Source: Syncephalis fuscata (taxonomy: Eukaryota > Zoopagomycota > Zoopagomycetes > Zoopagales > Piptocephalidaceae). From it: a stretch of 64,000 bases of DNA. Both the position numbers and the translations under genes were made by a program. Below the pieces are notes generated by a model, which worked only from the letters and a program-made list of their open reading frames with translations, searched no databases and was not told the DNA's origin. The stretch spans positions 117,186-181,185 of the forward strand of contig JAHLTZ010000039.1 in assembly GCA_025786725.1 (NCBI GenBank). Direction: 5' to 3'. Below are positions 12,821 through 26,290 of this stretch, in pieces. Position 1 is the first letter of the stretch. Every line of letters begins with the position of its first letter.

Positions 12821-15337
12821 TTATTTTAATAAACACCTACATTTTTTGGAAACCTTGACTGGACGTTGGTCGCTACTTATACTTGTTGAACGCGCCCGTT
12901 TAATACCATGTTGATTTGTAGGAACAGCAGCGTGTTTTTGAACTACATCTTCCGCGTTTGATGCAGTTGAATTTTTGTATACTTCCTCTTCAGCATTGTT
13001 AGTTATTATCTCTTCTTCCTTCTCGGTTGGTTCTTTTTCTTCTATTACTACTTCTTGTTGGTCAGCCTCTGCTTCTACTACTACTATTTCTTCTTCTTCT
13101 AATGTCGCTTGAATCAACTCTGAATCGCTGGGGTTTTCTGGTGATTCCGTAAGCCATTCGCTTTCCAAAGCTTGTTTTGCCGTTAAACGCAATGTGCGGT
13201 CAACAGCCAAAAGACCGCAGATTAGATTGCGTGCTACAGAAAAATCAAAATTGGTTTTGTATTTAGTATTATCTTGTAAAATACTTACCTTTTTCTGATA
13301 CTCCATCCCAGCTATCACCAAAATTCAGTGGACTGCTTAGTATATCGATGATATAATCTTCAGTTGTACTACTACCATCAGCTTTGTATGGAAGTTTGTC
13401 TTGATTAAAATAATAAATTAACAAAGCTGCTAAATTTACAAATACTTACTTGAAAGCATATAATACAATGTGACACCAAGGCTCCATAGGTCCGCTTCTT
13501 TTTTATATCCTTTTTCAAGAAATTGTGGTCCATACAATATATCCTTAAAGCTGGAATTGTTTTGCACTACATTTTTAATTATTTCTCCTCTAAAATTGGA
13601 GCGAAGAATTACATCTGGTGCCATATAGCCATTGCTGCCACGTATATTATCAAACACAGGCTTTTTTGAGTTGAGTTTACGGGCTGTACCAAAATCCGTA
13701 ATTATAATGGACGGATATTTGACATGCTTTCTGAGTAGAATATTTGCCGGCTAATGTGTGGTTAGAATTGAAATAATGAATGTAAACATTCATTTAGTTA
13801 ATTACCTTAATATCTAAATAATAGTAATAGCAGTTTTGTTAGCTATATAAATAATTTTAATTTTAACTTACCAAGATGAACAATATCTTTTGCATGAAGA
13901 TGCTAATTTAAAGTTAGTAACATTATTAAATAAAATTATTGCTTACCTTAACTCCTTCTAACAATTGTTTGAATATGTGTTTGGCCTCCTGCTCAGCTAG
14001 CCGGCCATGGCATTTTCTTCTTCAAGTTCATTCACACTGTCATCCTCTGTCGCTCCCTTAATCTTCTTTTTGTCACATATTTTGACAGCAATGGGCGTCT
14101 TGTTGTCGCGTGTTTCACCATAAAACACGTCGCCGTATGTGCCACTACATTCAGGTTAAAGATAATACAGTTTGAATGATATACACACTTACTGTCCAAG
14201 TAGCTGGCTTGTCACAGCATATTTATTGTTAATGGCCTATAATTGTGTTGGTTGTTATAAAGTATCATATTTAGATATTGCCAACTTACCAGGCCAAAAT
14301 CGAGACTTGGATCGCCAATTCTCAGTTCCAGCTTTTCAAATTTATATACAATATAAAATACTAAAACAACTGATTAGCAGTGATTTTTATAAATTAATAG
14401 AGCTTACCATTGTGGTTATAAAGCTGAATAAAGCTATTGTTATTTAACACACATGTGGCTTCGGATTCGATTTTGGCGCCGTTAACTAAACATTTTATCA
14501 GTGCTGTGTAATGGCTAATAATAATTGTTATTTACCCATTATTTCTCCGTTCATCAAACTCTAATTACATATTTAATACTACTATTGATTGTTATAGCAG
14601 TTACTTACTTTAAATGTTATCTCATTATTTTCCTAAACAGTAATTGCAGTTATTATTGCTATTCTAATAAAATGCTATATATTACTTACCATAAATATGG
14701 AGAAATAATTAGCTTGCTTATTATTTTGAATTTCACTTGTGCTAAATCAAATAAATCATTGTATTAATAAATGTTGTGTGGTATGGCTCATTAGCATTAT
14801 GTTTAATTAAATCAGCTATTGTTGGTTTGTATATATTTGTTATGTAATACAAATCATGATATAGTACTATATAGTAAAGTACTAGTTTTATACGCTGTAT
14901 AACTTACCTGGAAATAACTTGGCCAGCATTGAATATTTCTCCATGTTTCAGGAGATGTTCTTTAAATAGATGGTTATGTCAATTGCTTATTAATGATATA
15001 TTTACTTACCTGTATTTTTGTCATCAACAACTTCAATCCATCCCGCTACCTCTGCCCGCTCTGCCTCACTCAATGTTGCCCATGCTGTAGGAAGCTTTTC
15101 ATATATGCTTCCTACAGAGTTATTAGGTGTAACGAATGGCGAGGCAAGAGCGGGCACATAGGCTGTGTTTGTTACTTGGACCGCTGAAGATAATTCATAA
15201 GAAATATCTTCAGTAGCAGAGTATGTAACAGGTTCAGCTACAAATGGCGAAGCGGGAGGAGGCAATGAGATACGATGAGGATTATTTATAGACGAAGCAG
15301 CATTGATACAGCTAAATGGATTGTTTAGGCTGTCCAT
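12821..15337 (-). pseudogene. FHA-domain Ser/Thr kinase (Chk2/Rad53-like), decayed paralog
   Basis: The start ATG is at 15335-15337. The first exon ends ERAEVAGWIEVVDDKNTG, matching the first exon of the 43.4 kb kinase (MRDVAGWIEVFDLERTG). FHA-type exons follow near 14250-14500 (VNGAKIESEA). The kinase part has GTYGDVFYGE and AVKIC (14060-14150), HLDIKPANILL (13740-13900), TDFGTARKL (about 13680), YMAPDVIL and DLWSLGVTLYYMLSS. A last exon carries a Glu-rich tail with a basic end. Two defects are visible. Near 14010 the frame breaks (TAG in the upstream frame), and the region between the helix-C start and helix E is missing (roughly 40-50 residues, including the hinge). In addition HRD is changed to HLD. 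Catalytic Asp and DFG remain. A pseudogene is the simplest reading; a single assembly error could explain the break but not the missing segment. Confidence 0.75.
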
Positions 15338-18093
15338 GGTGTATATAAACTTAGATATTTAAGAGATGTTATAATACTGCAAGATAAAATCAAAACACAC
15401 GTATCAAATAATGATATAAAGCTTTTAGAAAAGGTTCATTACGCGAATACTATATTGAACAACTCATATATTTATTTAATAAATAGGCTAACAAGCATGG
15501 GCGATGTGTCATAGTACATTTGAAACAGCACCATTACGACATGACTAGTTGCGCTATGAATGTGTTTCTAAACATTTGGTTTTTTATTAATCATATGTCA
15601 GTATATGACCAATTGGCTAGCAATTGTACAACAAATCAATGAGTGCAACTGATTGTCAAGCTTGAAAGATGTGTTGCTGAAACCACCGTTTACCGATTGG
15701 GAAACGCACCGTGCACACACGTAGTAGCACAGAGTAAGCATTTTGAGAGTTAGTTTGGCCGACATTCATACGCAAACAGTGGGCATATTTTAATAAAGTT
15801 TATGCAAAAATATCTGGCAATATGGATGCTACTGAAATAAATAAATTATAACTACGTATTTGAATAGCACATACTATTTGTTAGCTGTATGTCGTTACTA
15901 TAATATAGCAAGTTGTTTAGGAAAGTAGCCAAGTGCTAATGATTGATGCTAATGACACCGTGTAACATGCATGAGAATACCAAATAAATTGGCTTTACAA
16001 AAACGTTTGTTTCATAGCTAAGGCTTGAATGTATAGCTTACTGTACACACTTGTAGATCATCTTCAGCAAAATATTTAAGAATTCAGTGTAAAGCCTTTT
16101 ATTTCAACTGGATGTTATTTCAACATCGATTAATAGCATACATATCTTATTTAATTGGTAAATTGCTTAGACATATTCCATCAACTGATGATGATTTAAA
16201 CAAGACAGCAATCTTGAAATGGTAATACGCCTATTTTTATATTGCACCTTTTTTCACTAGCTTGCATTTTTGCTAGCACTGACGTGCATATCCATCAAAG
16301 AAAGCAATGAAACAAGTTCAGACTATTTCGTAATTGTATTACCGCGATAGATAAGTAAATCACCATTATTTGTTTATCTACATTAGATTGGTATATTGGT
16401 AACGCAATAATCCGTATTCAACCATTTTATTTTTACTGAATCATCGCACTGTTCAATTGAACAAATAGTTCTTTGCCTTGCAATGATATTCGCCCTTACT
16501 GAATATGCATTTATGTTACACGCCATTGCATAACACGCCTTTCTTTAAGCTGGCCTATTCTGTTTCTTTTTTTCACTCTGCTTAATGGATTCAATCCATT
16601 GGATAATGCTGAGTGCTCGCTTCTGCGCTAAACGTACACACATCTGCCTACATAACACATTCCCCATTAAAACACGTAATCTTAATTACGCCTTTTGATT
16701 TTACATTTGTTCTTTAACTAATTGGCAGGTGCATTCTACTATTTCATATGTTTGTAAATTACAATGTTTAGTGGAATTCACAGCTTTATATGGCGCACTG
16801 TAACCGCTTGCTTGTGAAGCCATACAATATACAACTGCTCGGCATACTTTAAGCTGTATAGATGGCTCTAATTAGTTGGTATAATCGCTTGAGATGATCA
16901 ATCGCACACTGTCAAAGCACTTTAATTTATGCTGTAGTCCACTATGTGTATTGTATGGTGGTGCTTGTATGTACACTCAGGTGTGTGTATATACATATCA
17001 CTATTTCTTGCTTGTAGGTGATGTTAAGCAGTTGTCATAATGGCATTGTTGTTTTGGCAGTTAAAGCGCCTTAATTGGCACAACTTTGGTTTAAGGTGCT
17101 ATACTGTTTGTGCCATCTAAGTTGTTATCTTCAACTGCGTAAAAATGGCGATGTAGTTGTGTTGGCTGTATAATATCGCAACAGTGTGCTATTGCACTGC
17201 TGTTATTGCATTTTAGATTTCTTGTTTGTGTGTAGATGGCCTAGACGTGGGTATGGGCTCAGCGTTATTGGTTGTTCGTTTCTGTTTATCTAGTCATGTA
17301 TGTCGCCTGACTGAGTAGTTTCTGATATTGTTTGTGTTATAAGCAATGGTAAAACAGCAGCCACGGCACATCGTGATTATGATAGCTGAAGACCGTATAG
17401 ACCGACGCTGATGGGTGGGAGTTTAGGCCATCAACATATCAAATAAACACTGTTTAGCATTGCATTCTATTATGATTGCGTTTAAGCTATGTTGAATTTT
17501 GCTAGATGTTTATTTAGATTTATCAACAAGCTAATATGATGAGCATTACAAAGTTAAATAATACTAAACTTTGTTAATTAGCTGCCAATACTAAATAACA
17601 TACATTGACAAATGTTTACTATGTTTGTAATTATAGATACGATATTGGTGTGCATAAACTATACTAACTAGCAAACCATTGACTATTTCACAATCTGATA
17701 TAGCCGTTGTTGTAGACTCGCTGCTTTTTGTCTTTATTTTCTATTTATATCGTATACTTGGCTGTAAGCTAATAAAATGAGGTAAACTCAGTTGAATAGT
17801 CAAAGAAAGTGCATGGATATTGATGATGAAGTATAATGTATGTATATATGTATATGACAAAGTGAATCAATTTGAAATTTACGAATAATATAATTAATTA
17901 TAAAAAGCAATTTTATAGTAAAACGTGAAATGTCATGAATGAATGAGCAAAAGGACAATGCATGAATAATGCTAGTAAAATTATAGTTTGCGTGGCTAAG
18001 TGAGCACAATAAATTGCAATTTATAACAGATACAGCTGGCAATAAATAAATGATATTTATTAATCTTATGTAATCAGTAAACGATAGAATGAT
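15338..18093. other. Long stretch without a recognisable gene
   Basis: About 2.75 kb upstream of the decayed kinase. No coding domain, RNA gene or clean repeat was found. Its composition resembles the 2.5 kb non-coding block that precedes the other kinase copies, and it occupies the same relative place. I could not align it by eye, so a diverged homologous 5' block is only a possibility. Confidence 0.35.
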
Positions 18094-18553
18094 CTACAGT
18101 AGAATGAATATACAATAAACTACGTCAATACTAAACCACCATAGCCATCCTTGGGCTTGACAGCTGCCATCGCGATGATCCACTCGAGGCGATGCCCAGC
18201 GATATAAAAAGCTTGGTAGCTTAGTAGTTTCCCATTGAATACGACACCAATCGACAAATAGCGTGGTAGTATTTTTTTGAGTTAGTGTATAGGTACTATG
18301 TGACTCTTCTTCATCCGCTAATAGTAATTCAATAGCCTGGTTATCTGTATTCAAACGCATATCTTCATCTTCACTGGTCTATATTATTCATTAGTGTAGT
18401 CTATGTCATTCAATTAACAAATAGCTTACATTCCTAGACCACCAACGGCGTTCGCCTGTCCATCGCGGCATCCATAGAATACGCACCATACTATGAATTA
18501 CCAACCATAATAGCGTATAGCCACCTAACCAAACTGTCCATGTACTCATGTTG
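18094..18553 (-). pseudogene. Duplicated 5' fragment of the site-2 protease gene
   Basis: 18126-18553 matches 11217-11644 over 428 bases without indels and with only a few substitutions seen. It keeps the ATG (18547-18549), exon 1, the GT-AG intron (donor GTAAGC instead of GTAAGT) and most of exon 2. Homology then ends, and the frame runs into unrelated sequence to a stop at 18094-18096. The predicted product has the first membrane segment and part of the loop but no HExxH, so it cannot be a protease. The copy faces away from Nup98, about 400 bases from its start, and could still be transcribed from a divergent promoter. Confidence 0.9.
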
Positions 18554-18957
18554 CGTCACAATACATTTGGTTACATCAAGAATCAAGGAATATCACTATA
18601 ATTGTTATTGTAGTTTTACGTAAAAACTGCTAAATAAATACTTGGTAGGTTTGTTTACACTTTCCATTTACTCTCTCTCTCTTCTCCTTTCTACTTGTCA
18701 TACAACGACAGCAACGACAACAACAACCATAACTGTATTTGTTTGTTTTCATCGCGTTTTTCTAAAGCTATACTATTGGATCTTTGGATCGCGTAGTTAA
18801 AAAGATTTAAATACGTAACGCTTTCTCCTATCTACGCGTGAACAACAAGAACAGCACACTTTAAAAACTGAGTTTATTATAACACTGTTTGTTTATTGTT
18901 CTTTGTCAACTATCTATCTATCTATACTTGATTAGAGTATAATAGCACAATATCTAT
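18554..18957. promoter_or_regulatory. Probable divergent promoter region of Nup98 and the S2P fragment
   Basis: Non-coding 404 bases between two head-to-head start codons. It contains pyrimidine-rich tracts (TCTCTCTCTCTTCTCC near 18672) and ACAACGACAGCAACGAC-type repeats. If the 6.5 kb block to the left is an insertion, this would be the original S2P/Nup98 bidirectional promoter. Inferred from layout only. Confidence 0.35.
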
Positions 18958-21900
18958 ATGTTTGGCGGCACATTCGGTAGTGGCGCTGGTGGTGGCGCTG
19001 GTGGCTTTGGCCAACAAAATCGACCACAAGGTAGTAATGTATTCGGTGGTGCTGGTGCTCAACCCAATGGATTTGGCCAAGCCAATACTGGTGGTGGCTT
19101 TGGTACAGGCACCGGCGGTGGATTCGGTACAGGCACTGGTGGTGGCTTTGGTCAAACAGCTACAGGTGGTGGCTTTGGACAAACAAGCAATACAGGTAAA
19201 TCTCTTTGTAGATCGTAAGTCAGAGTGAGTAACTAACTAACTGTGTCAATTAGGATCGACCGGATTCGGATCAAGTAGCACATTTGGGCAGTCAAGTGGA
19301 TTTGGCACCACACAAAATACGGGTACGAGCAATCTATTTGGTAAGTGTAATTAATCATATGTTATTGTTTGAATATTGATTTGTAATTCTATAGGTGGTG
19401 GTGGTAGTGGTGCTACTGGTACAACTGGTGGTGGCTTTGGATTTGGTGGTACTACTGGTACTACTAGCTTTGGTGCAAACACAGCTACCGGCCAGACTGG
19501 CGCTACAGGCGGTATTTTTGGTCAAAGGCCAACGGGTGGTGCATTTGGTGCTACTACTTCACAGCCAGCTGCAACAGGTGGTGGCATGTTTGGCTCAGCT
19601 AATACAGGTGGTGGATTTGGTGGTAAGTAATTGATAAATAAGATAGTTTATATTATTAGTCATTATTAATCACACTCATGTAGGTAATACTGGTTTTTCT
19701 GGCGATAGCAATGCCAATGCGCCAGTCAACGGCACTGCACAAACACCATTTGTTGTATATCAAGAAAAAGATAATCAAAGTAATCTACAGCTATTCCAGT
19801 CAATTACTGCAATGCCTGCTTATCGTAACTGGTCATTTGAGGTAAGTTATTTGTTATATGTGCTTAACTAAACTAATTACTTATTCATTTAAATAGGAGT
19901 TGCGTATGCAAGATTATCAACAAGGACGTAAAACTAGCAGTGGAGGCATGTTTGGCCAATCTACTGGCTTTGGTCAAACGACTGGAGCTGCTACTGGCGG
20001 CTTTAGTCAATCTGGATTTGGCCAGGCAACTACAGGCGCGACAAGTGGCGGTATTTTCGGCAGTACAACCGGCCAATCTACTGGATTTGGCCAGACTGGA
20101 CTAAATGCTAGTGGTGGCTTTGGAGCAACTGGTGGAGCAAGCGGCTTTGGTGGTAAGTAGTTAGACACCATAGTATGAGTATAGTGTATTTATAATTGTA
20201 TAATAGGCAGTGGATTTGGCACTACTGGGCCTACTGGATTTGGCGCAACTTCAGCTGCAGGCGGTGCTACTGGCGGCTTTGGTGCCACCGGCACTACTGG
20301 AACTGCTGGTGGATTTGGTAACACTGCTGGTGGCTTTGGAAGCGCAGGTGGTGGATTTGGACAACAACAAAAGCCAGGCGGTCTAGGCTTTGGTAAGTAG
20401 TCGATAAATACCGCATACTGAACTAGTTACTAATGACAATATTATTAATTAATAGGTAATACAGGATTTGGTGCTACAGCTACTAGTACACCAGCCACTG
20501 GTTTTGGCGCAGCTACTCAGCCAACCACTGGCTTTGGTGGATTCGGTGCCACAGCTACATCACAGCCAGCTACTGGTTTTGGTGCTACTGCTACTGCTAC
20601 TCCAGCATTTGGTGGTAAGTAACCATATAGTATTTATAATAAATACATTACTAACGAATAATGATACAGCGGCTACACAGCCAGCTGCTGGTGGATTTGG
20701 CTTTGGTGCACAGGCTAAACCAGCTACAGGCGGCTTTGGCTTTGGTGCAGCCACTACACAAGCAGGTACAGGCTTTGGTGCAGCAGCTACCCCAGCTAAA
20801 CCGTTAGGATTTGGCGCTACATCTACAGCTACTACAGGTGGATTGTTTGGTAAGTTTTAATAACAATTATTATTATTATTATTATTATGTTCTAATGCAT
20901 TTATTTATATGAAGGCAATACTGGTGCTGCTCCAGCCGCTGGTGGCGGTTTATTCGGCGCTACAGCTACTTCTCACCAGCTACTGGTTTTGGTGGCGGTT
21001 TATTTGGTGCTAATCCAGCAGCTCCTGCAACATCAATCGCCGCTCCTGCTTTAGGCGGTGGTCTATTCGGTGCCAATCCAGCTATTTCTCAACCAGCAGC
21101 TGGTATTAGTGGCGGTCTATTCGGTGCAAATAAAACAGGCGGCACATTAGGCGGTGGTCTATTTGGTGCTAATACAGCCACTTCTCAACCGGCCACTGGT
21201 TTTGGTAATACACTTGGTGGTGGTCTATTTGGTGGTACTTCAGCATTAACTTCACAACCAACATTAGGCTTTGGAGGCGTTGGCACGCAGGCTTTGGTGC
21301 AGCCAATCTGGCCGGTGCGGCAGCTAATGCAGCGCCAGTACTATCGGCCAGTATTGATAAAGCACCTTATGGCAATAATCCACTATTTGCATCAGCTATG
21401 GCAGCACCTGGACCTATTAATACTGAAAAGGCCACTACGTTAACTACTGCCACAACGTCAACATTAACAACACCAGCAACCGCTAAACCAATCGAGTCAT
21501 CCAGCATATCCGACTACTTGGCCAAACCACCTGTGCAGAAACGTGCGGATGTGCCATTGTATTTAACAACACCTCGTGCATCTGCTAAACTAAAGTTACG
21601 CGGATTTGCCGGCACCAATTCAGTAGCATCCAATTATTTCCCTGCTTCACGCCGTCTTCATCTGGATTACAATGGACCCAGTAATTTGAGTGCAGTCAAT
21701 TAAGAACATCACTGGCCTCTTCACCAAACAAATCAATGACTTCATTTGCGCCACGTACTAGCGTAAAACAATTGATTATTGATCCAAATGATTTCCTAGC
21801 GTCACCCACTCCAGCACTTAATACATCAACTGGTCCATCAACTGCTACTGCTACGGCCACTAATCTGTTTGGTAACAGTGTACTTACTGAAAGTACATTG

Positions 21901-24900
21901 GGTGCACCATCATCATCTGCACTGCCAACAGACACTGCTACTAGTCAACCAACCACCACATCAGCTACATCAGCTGCTGCTGATAAGTCAGTCGATAGTG
22001 AAGGTGGCTACTGGATGTATCCATCCTATGACGTACTACGTACCTGGACTCAGGCTCAACTAAAGGCTGTTGAAGACTTTGAAGTCGGTCCGCAATGGAT
22101 ACGGCAAGGTACGATTCCGTCGACCTGTCGATCTTACAGCCTTTGGATCGCTAAGCGCCATTGCCGGCCATGTTGTAGTATTCGATCGTCGTATGTGTAC
22201 AGTCTATCCAGATGAAGCAACCAAACATGATGTTGGTAAAGGACTTAATGTACCGGCCCAAGTTACCCTTGAACGATGCTGGGTATTTGACCGGGCCACT
22301 CGCCGTCCTATTATTGATCCATCCAATCCACGCTATCAGCAACATTTGAAGCGATTAAAGCAGGCCACTGACACTGAATTTATTGAATTTGATGCTGAAA
22401 CTGGCGTTTGGGTGTTCCGCGTTGAACATTTCAGTCGATACGGTCTAGAAGATGGCGATGATGACGAAGATATGGATATGGAAATGCGATCGATTGCAGC
22501 CCAGAAAGCCGCTGTCGATATTACTGAGCGTAAACAAGAGGCATATACACCAGCCAAGAAGGCTATTAGTAACCGAGTAATGGATGGAGTAACACCACAA
22601 CGACGTGTTACCTTTTCACATCCATTGACCAAAGAGAAAAGTATTTCATTTGAACTATCAGATGACTCAATGAGTAACCATAGCGATAATGAACATGAAA
22701 TCGATTTACCGCCCACTCAGTCGTTATTTCTAACATCAGCAGAGGCGGTGGCGCATCTAAACAAGCCAAATCACCATTTGATCTATCAGCCAGTCAAAGT
22801 AGCTTTATTGATATGTCATTGGATGCACATCGACTCAAATCAATTAAAGTGCCGTTAACTATTTCATCTGATGAAGAAGAGGAAATTGAAGAAGATGAAG
22901 CTGATGAAGATGATGCTACTGGAGATGATGAAGTAGAATCGATGCAAGGCACAGAAGAGAGTGGTCCACACGCAGTATCCAGTCCTTCTTCTACTTCATC
23001 CACCACTACAGTAGTACATTTAAACACTCGCCCAACTTGTCACCTATTCATGGTGCAGATAATAAGCCATCTAGTAGTAGCTACGCCACAACAAAGTCTA
23101 TTAATGACCAACAGCGCCGTCTACAAACGATGCGTACTTCGCTATTTGCCTCAACACCATCTCGACCTGATGATATGGCTACACTTGATTTTACACAAAA
23201 GTCTTTGTTTAAACGGCCATCTTCTGGTACACAACTGTCGATGGCCACTATTGTACCACATCCACAGCATGGCATTGCCTCGTCTAATAATAATGTCAAG
23301 CTAGCCAGTAGTACATTGTTGAAACGATCAGCCATGACAGGCAGCACATTGGATCAAAAGCATACTAGCCATACCTGGGAACGACAGGTGAGAAGGGGTG
23401 TTTAAACAGGATAGATGACATCATATCCATCTATTATAAGTTGATAATATTGATTCAAATAAATAACCTTTATTCTTTTACTTAGAGTCGTGCTAGTTTC
23501 CAACACCAGTCTACATGTACATCCGGTTCAGTAACTCGTAAATATATGCGTATTAAATATGAAAAGTCGATGATATTTGCCCGTACCAATTGTCTTGTTG
23601 ATGCGGGCCTTACTATGGGTCGATCATTTCGTGTAGGATGGGGGCCAGGTGGTCTACTTGTTCATAGTGGACGACTTGTTCAAACAGCAAAGTAAGTATT
23701 TGATAGTATAATAGATTTATAATAGATTTATAATAGATTTATAATGCTATGTAGTTTAATGGCACAAGAAAAGGAAAAGACAAAGAATGATAAAGATAAT
23801 ACTGTAGATGGCCCTGGTATAGTTCGATTACAATATATACCATTATTAAAAGATGATAAGGTAAATACATTTATACTATATATATATATAACTGTTTATT
23901 AATATTTTATATTTTATTAATAGATACTTGAACAAAAACGTCATCGACTCACTCTTGAAATCCAACGACGTTATACACGTATCGATCTTGATGAGCATGG
24001 ATGTCCAACTGCCTGTATAGAAAAGGATATGTTATTTGAAGTATTTACTAAACAAATTCGATATGCGGCTACTGGACTTGATACATCTATTATTACACGA
24101 CAAGAACTACTTATCTGGATGCTTGGCCAAGTATTGTTTGATCCAATTGAATCAACAGACGAAATGTCCGATACCGGAACAATGCCAGCCACCTATCAAG
24201 CACGAATTTATAAATTCAAACGCAAACGTGCTTTAATCCAATGGCTGGAAACAGCCGTTGAATCAACAACACTGGCTCATGTCCAACGCCATCTTGTTGA
24301 AGGCAATGACACAGGTGCTATATTTGCCTTTCTAACTGGACTACAAGTTGAGAAGGCCTGTGAATTGGCTATGCAACAGCGAGACTACCGACTGGCCACG
24401 CTATTGCCACAACTTGGGGGTGATGCCGATTTCCGTGCAGATATGGACGAACAACTAACTCGCTGGCGTGATTATGACTTTGAAATCAAGTTGTCGACAG
24501 AACATCGACGTATCTACGAGCTACTACGCGGCAATGTAGGCATTTCAGCGGTATCTGAAGAGGAATCAAATGCGTTAACCAAGACTGCCACGCCATCTAC
24601 ACGTCAAGCACCACCACTCAACATTGTAGAAGGTCTTGATTGGCGCCGTGTCTTTGGTATGCATCTCCTGTATGACATCTACGACGATATGTCTATTGCC
24701 GATGCAGTGAGTCGCTACGATGCAGCCTGTGCCGGTAAATATGGCGATGATACAATGTCTATCATAACCGATAGAACAAGTGTATTCTACGTGGCTGAAC
24801 CATTGCCGTGGTATAGACCGGTAGAGACGGCTGCCTCTATTACCGGTACACTGTCATCGGCTCAAAAGGATATCATTACCATTTACTGAAGATCTATGTG

Positions 24901-26163
24901 GATCCAGCCTATGCACTTGAAGATGCTCTACTACCCACCAGCTATTCACCGGCCATGGCTGATTACCGTATATCATGGCAACTACACTGTATACTTACGC
25001 ATGTACATGAATACGCGATTTTGTTGATCGTCATGATAATGGCGCTAGTATGACAGCAATCGATTATGTCAAAGTTGGCCTTGCAACTAGAACAAATTAA
25101 TCTATGGGAATGGGCCATATTTGTTCTACTATTCATTACAGATGATCATTGGTAAGTTGCAATATAATATACTATATACTATATAATATATATATATATA
25201 ATATATATTTATTAATAATGATTAATTATGTAATAGTCGTGCTAAAGCACTTTATGATGTACTGGCCCGACATGTGACACTAGCTGCTGGCTACACTACT
25301 GCTGCACCTCCTCTTTCACTACAAGAACAATTTGTAGTTGACCAGCTACAGGTACCACGAACATGGATCTACAGAGCAAAGGTACGTTACTAAAATGAAT
25401 AGTGTAATAACTGCTAATATATATATATATATGATATAAAGGCTTTATTGGCTAAACGGCAACATGATCACTTAGCCGAGGTCAATTGCTGGATTGAGGC
25501 AGATGAACACCGACTAGCCCATCAATTAACAATGCAGCACTTGGCACCTGAATATATTATACAAGGCAAGTAGATGATGTATACAAATATAGAATGGTGT
25601 TAAATAATATATGTATATATATAGGTGACCATACTTTATTACAGCAATTACTATCGCGTATGAATCCACAGCAAATTGAGAACTGGGCCCAAGGTGGCGG
25701 TGTAAGTAGTGAACGCTATAACACTAAAGTATTTACTAATCTACTTGTTAGATCTACATGGCTTATATTGATGAAATCTATGAGATACCCAAAATACTTG
25801 TATCAATACACGAACACACCACTGAATCATCGGTGGAAGAGACGGTTGAAAAGACACGCCACCGACTTACACGATTATTACAAGAATTGTCACGACTGCC
25901 CAAGACATCGCGTGAATTAAAGGTGGCCATTACTGAAATGATATCACGTATATCAGGATTTATCCAACGTTTACCGGTAAGTGTATAATTTTAGTAAGAA
26001 CAACAGTTTATTAAATATATATATAATATTATAGATGGATAGCACAAGTCTATTAGAGGCCCATTTATTGCCAGAAGATCAGCGATTACTACAACTGCAA
26101 TTATTAAGCAATGACTATTTCTCAGACTTGACCGATCAAACAGATCAGCGTATGATGGTTTAA
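18958..26163 (+). CDS. NUP98: Nup98-Nup96 (Nup145-type) nucleoporin precursor, with frame breaks
   Basis: Self-cleaving precursor of two nuclear pore proteins. From the ATG at 18958 the first exons encode dense FG/GGFG repeats, the FG mesh that binds transport receptors. An interposed GLEBS-like segment lies at about 19780-19925 (QSITAMPAYRNWSFEELR), where a Gle2/Rae1 partner binds. The autoproteolytic domain (about 22000-22440) runs from GYWMYPSYDVL to HFSRYGL, with cleavage expected between Phe and Ser of HFS. A disordered acidic linker follows. The Nup96 part then starts at about 23520 (MGRSFRVGWGPGGLLVHSG), with the helical scaffold (GAIFAFLTGLQVEKACELAMQQ, about 24330) to the stop at 26161-26163. 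The coding frame changes at about nine points (near 20975, 21285, 21690, 22086, 22740, 23025, 24880, 25015 and 25075), although coding similarity is clear on both sides of each. All splice sites seen are normal GT-AG. Confidence 0.85.
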
Positions 26164-26221
26164 TCGTTATAAATAAAATGATTTTAATAAACAAACAATG
26201 ATAATAACAATAGTTATGGAT

Positions 26222-26243
26222 GTTGTTGTTGTTGTTGTTGTTG
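26222..26243. repeat. (GTT)n microsatellite
   Basis: About seven GTT units in the narrow gap between the convergent 3' ends of the nucleoporin and formin genes. Confidence 0.85.
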
Positions 26244-26290
26244 TCAATATCTATTAACTAGATTTGACAACTATCAAATAGATTAATATA

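Noticed and set aside
18958-21250. Tandem GGT/GGC-rich DNA as a satellite or minisatellite
   Set aside because: It is the coding sequence of Nup98 FG repeats, with normal introns between exons.
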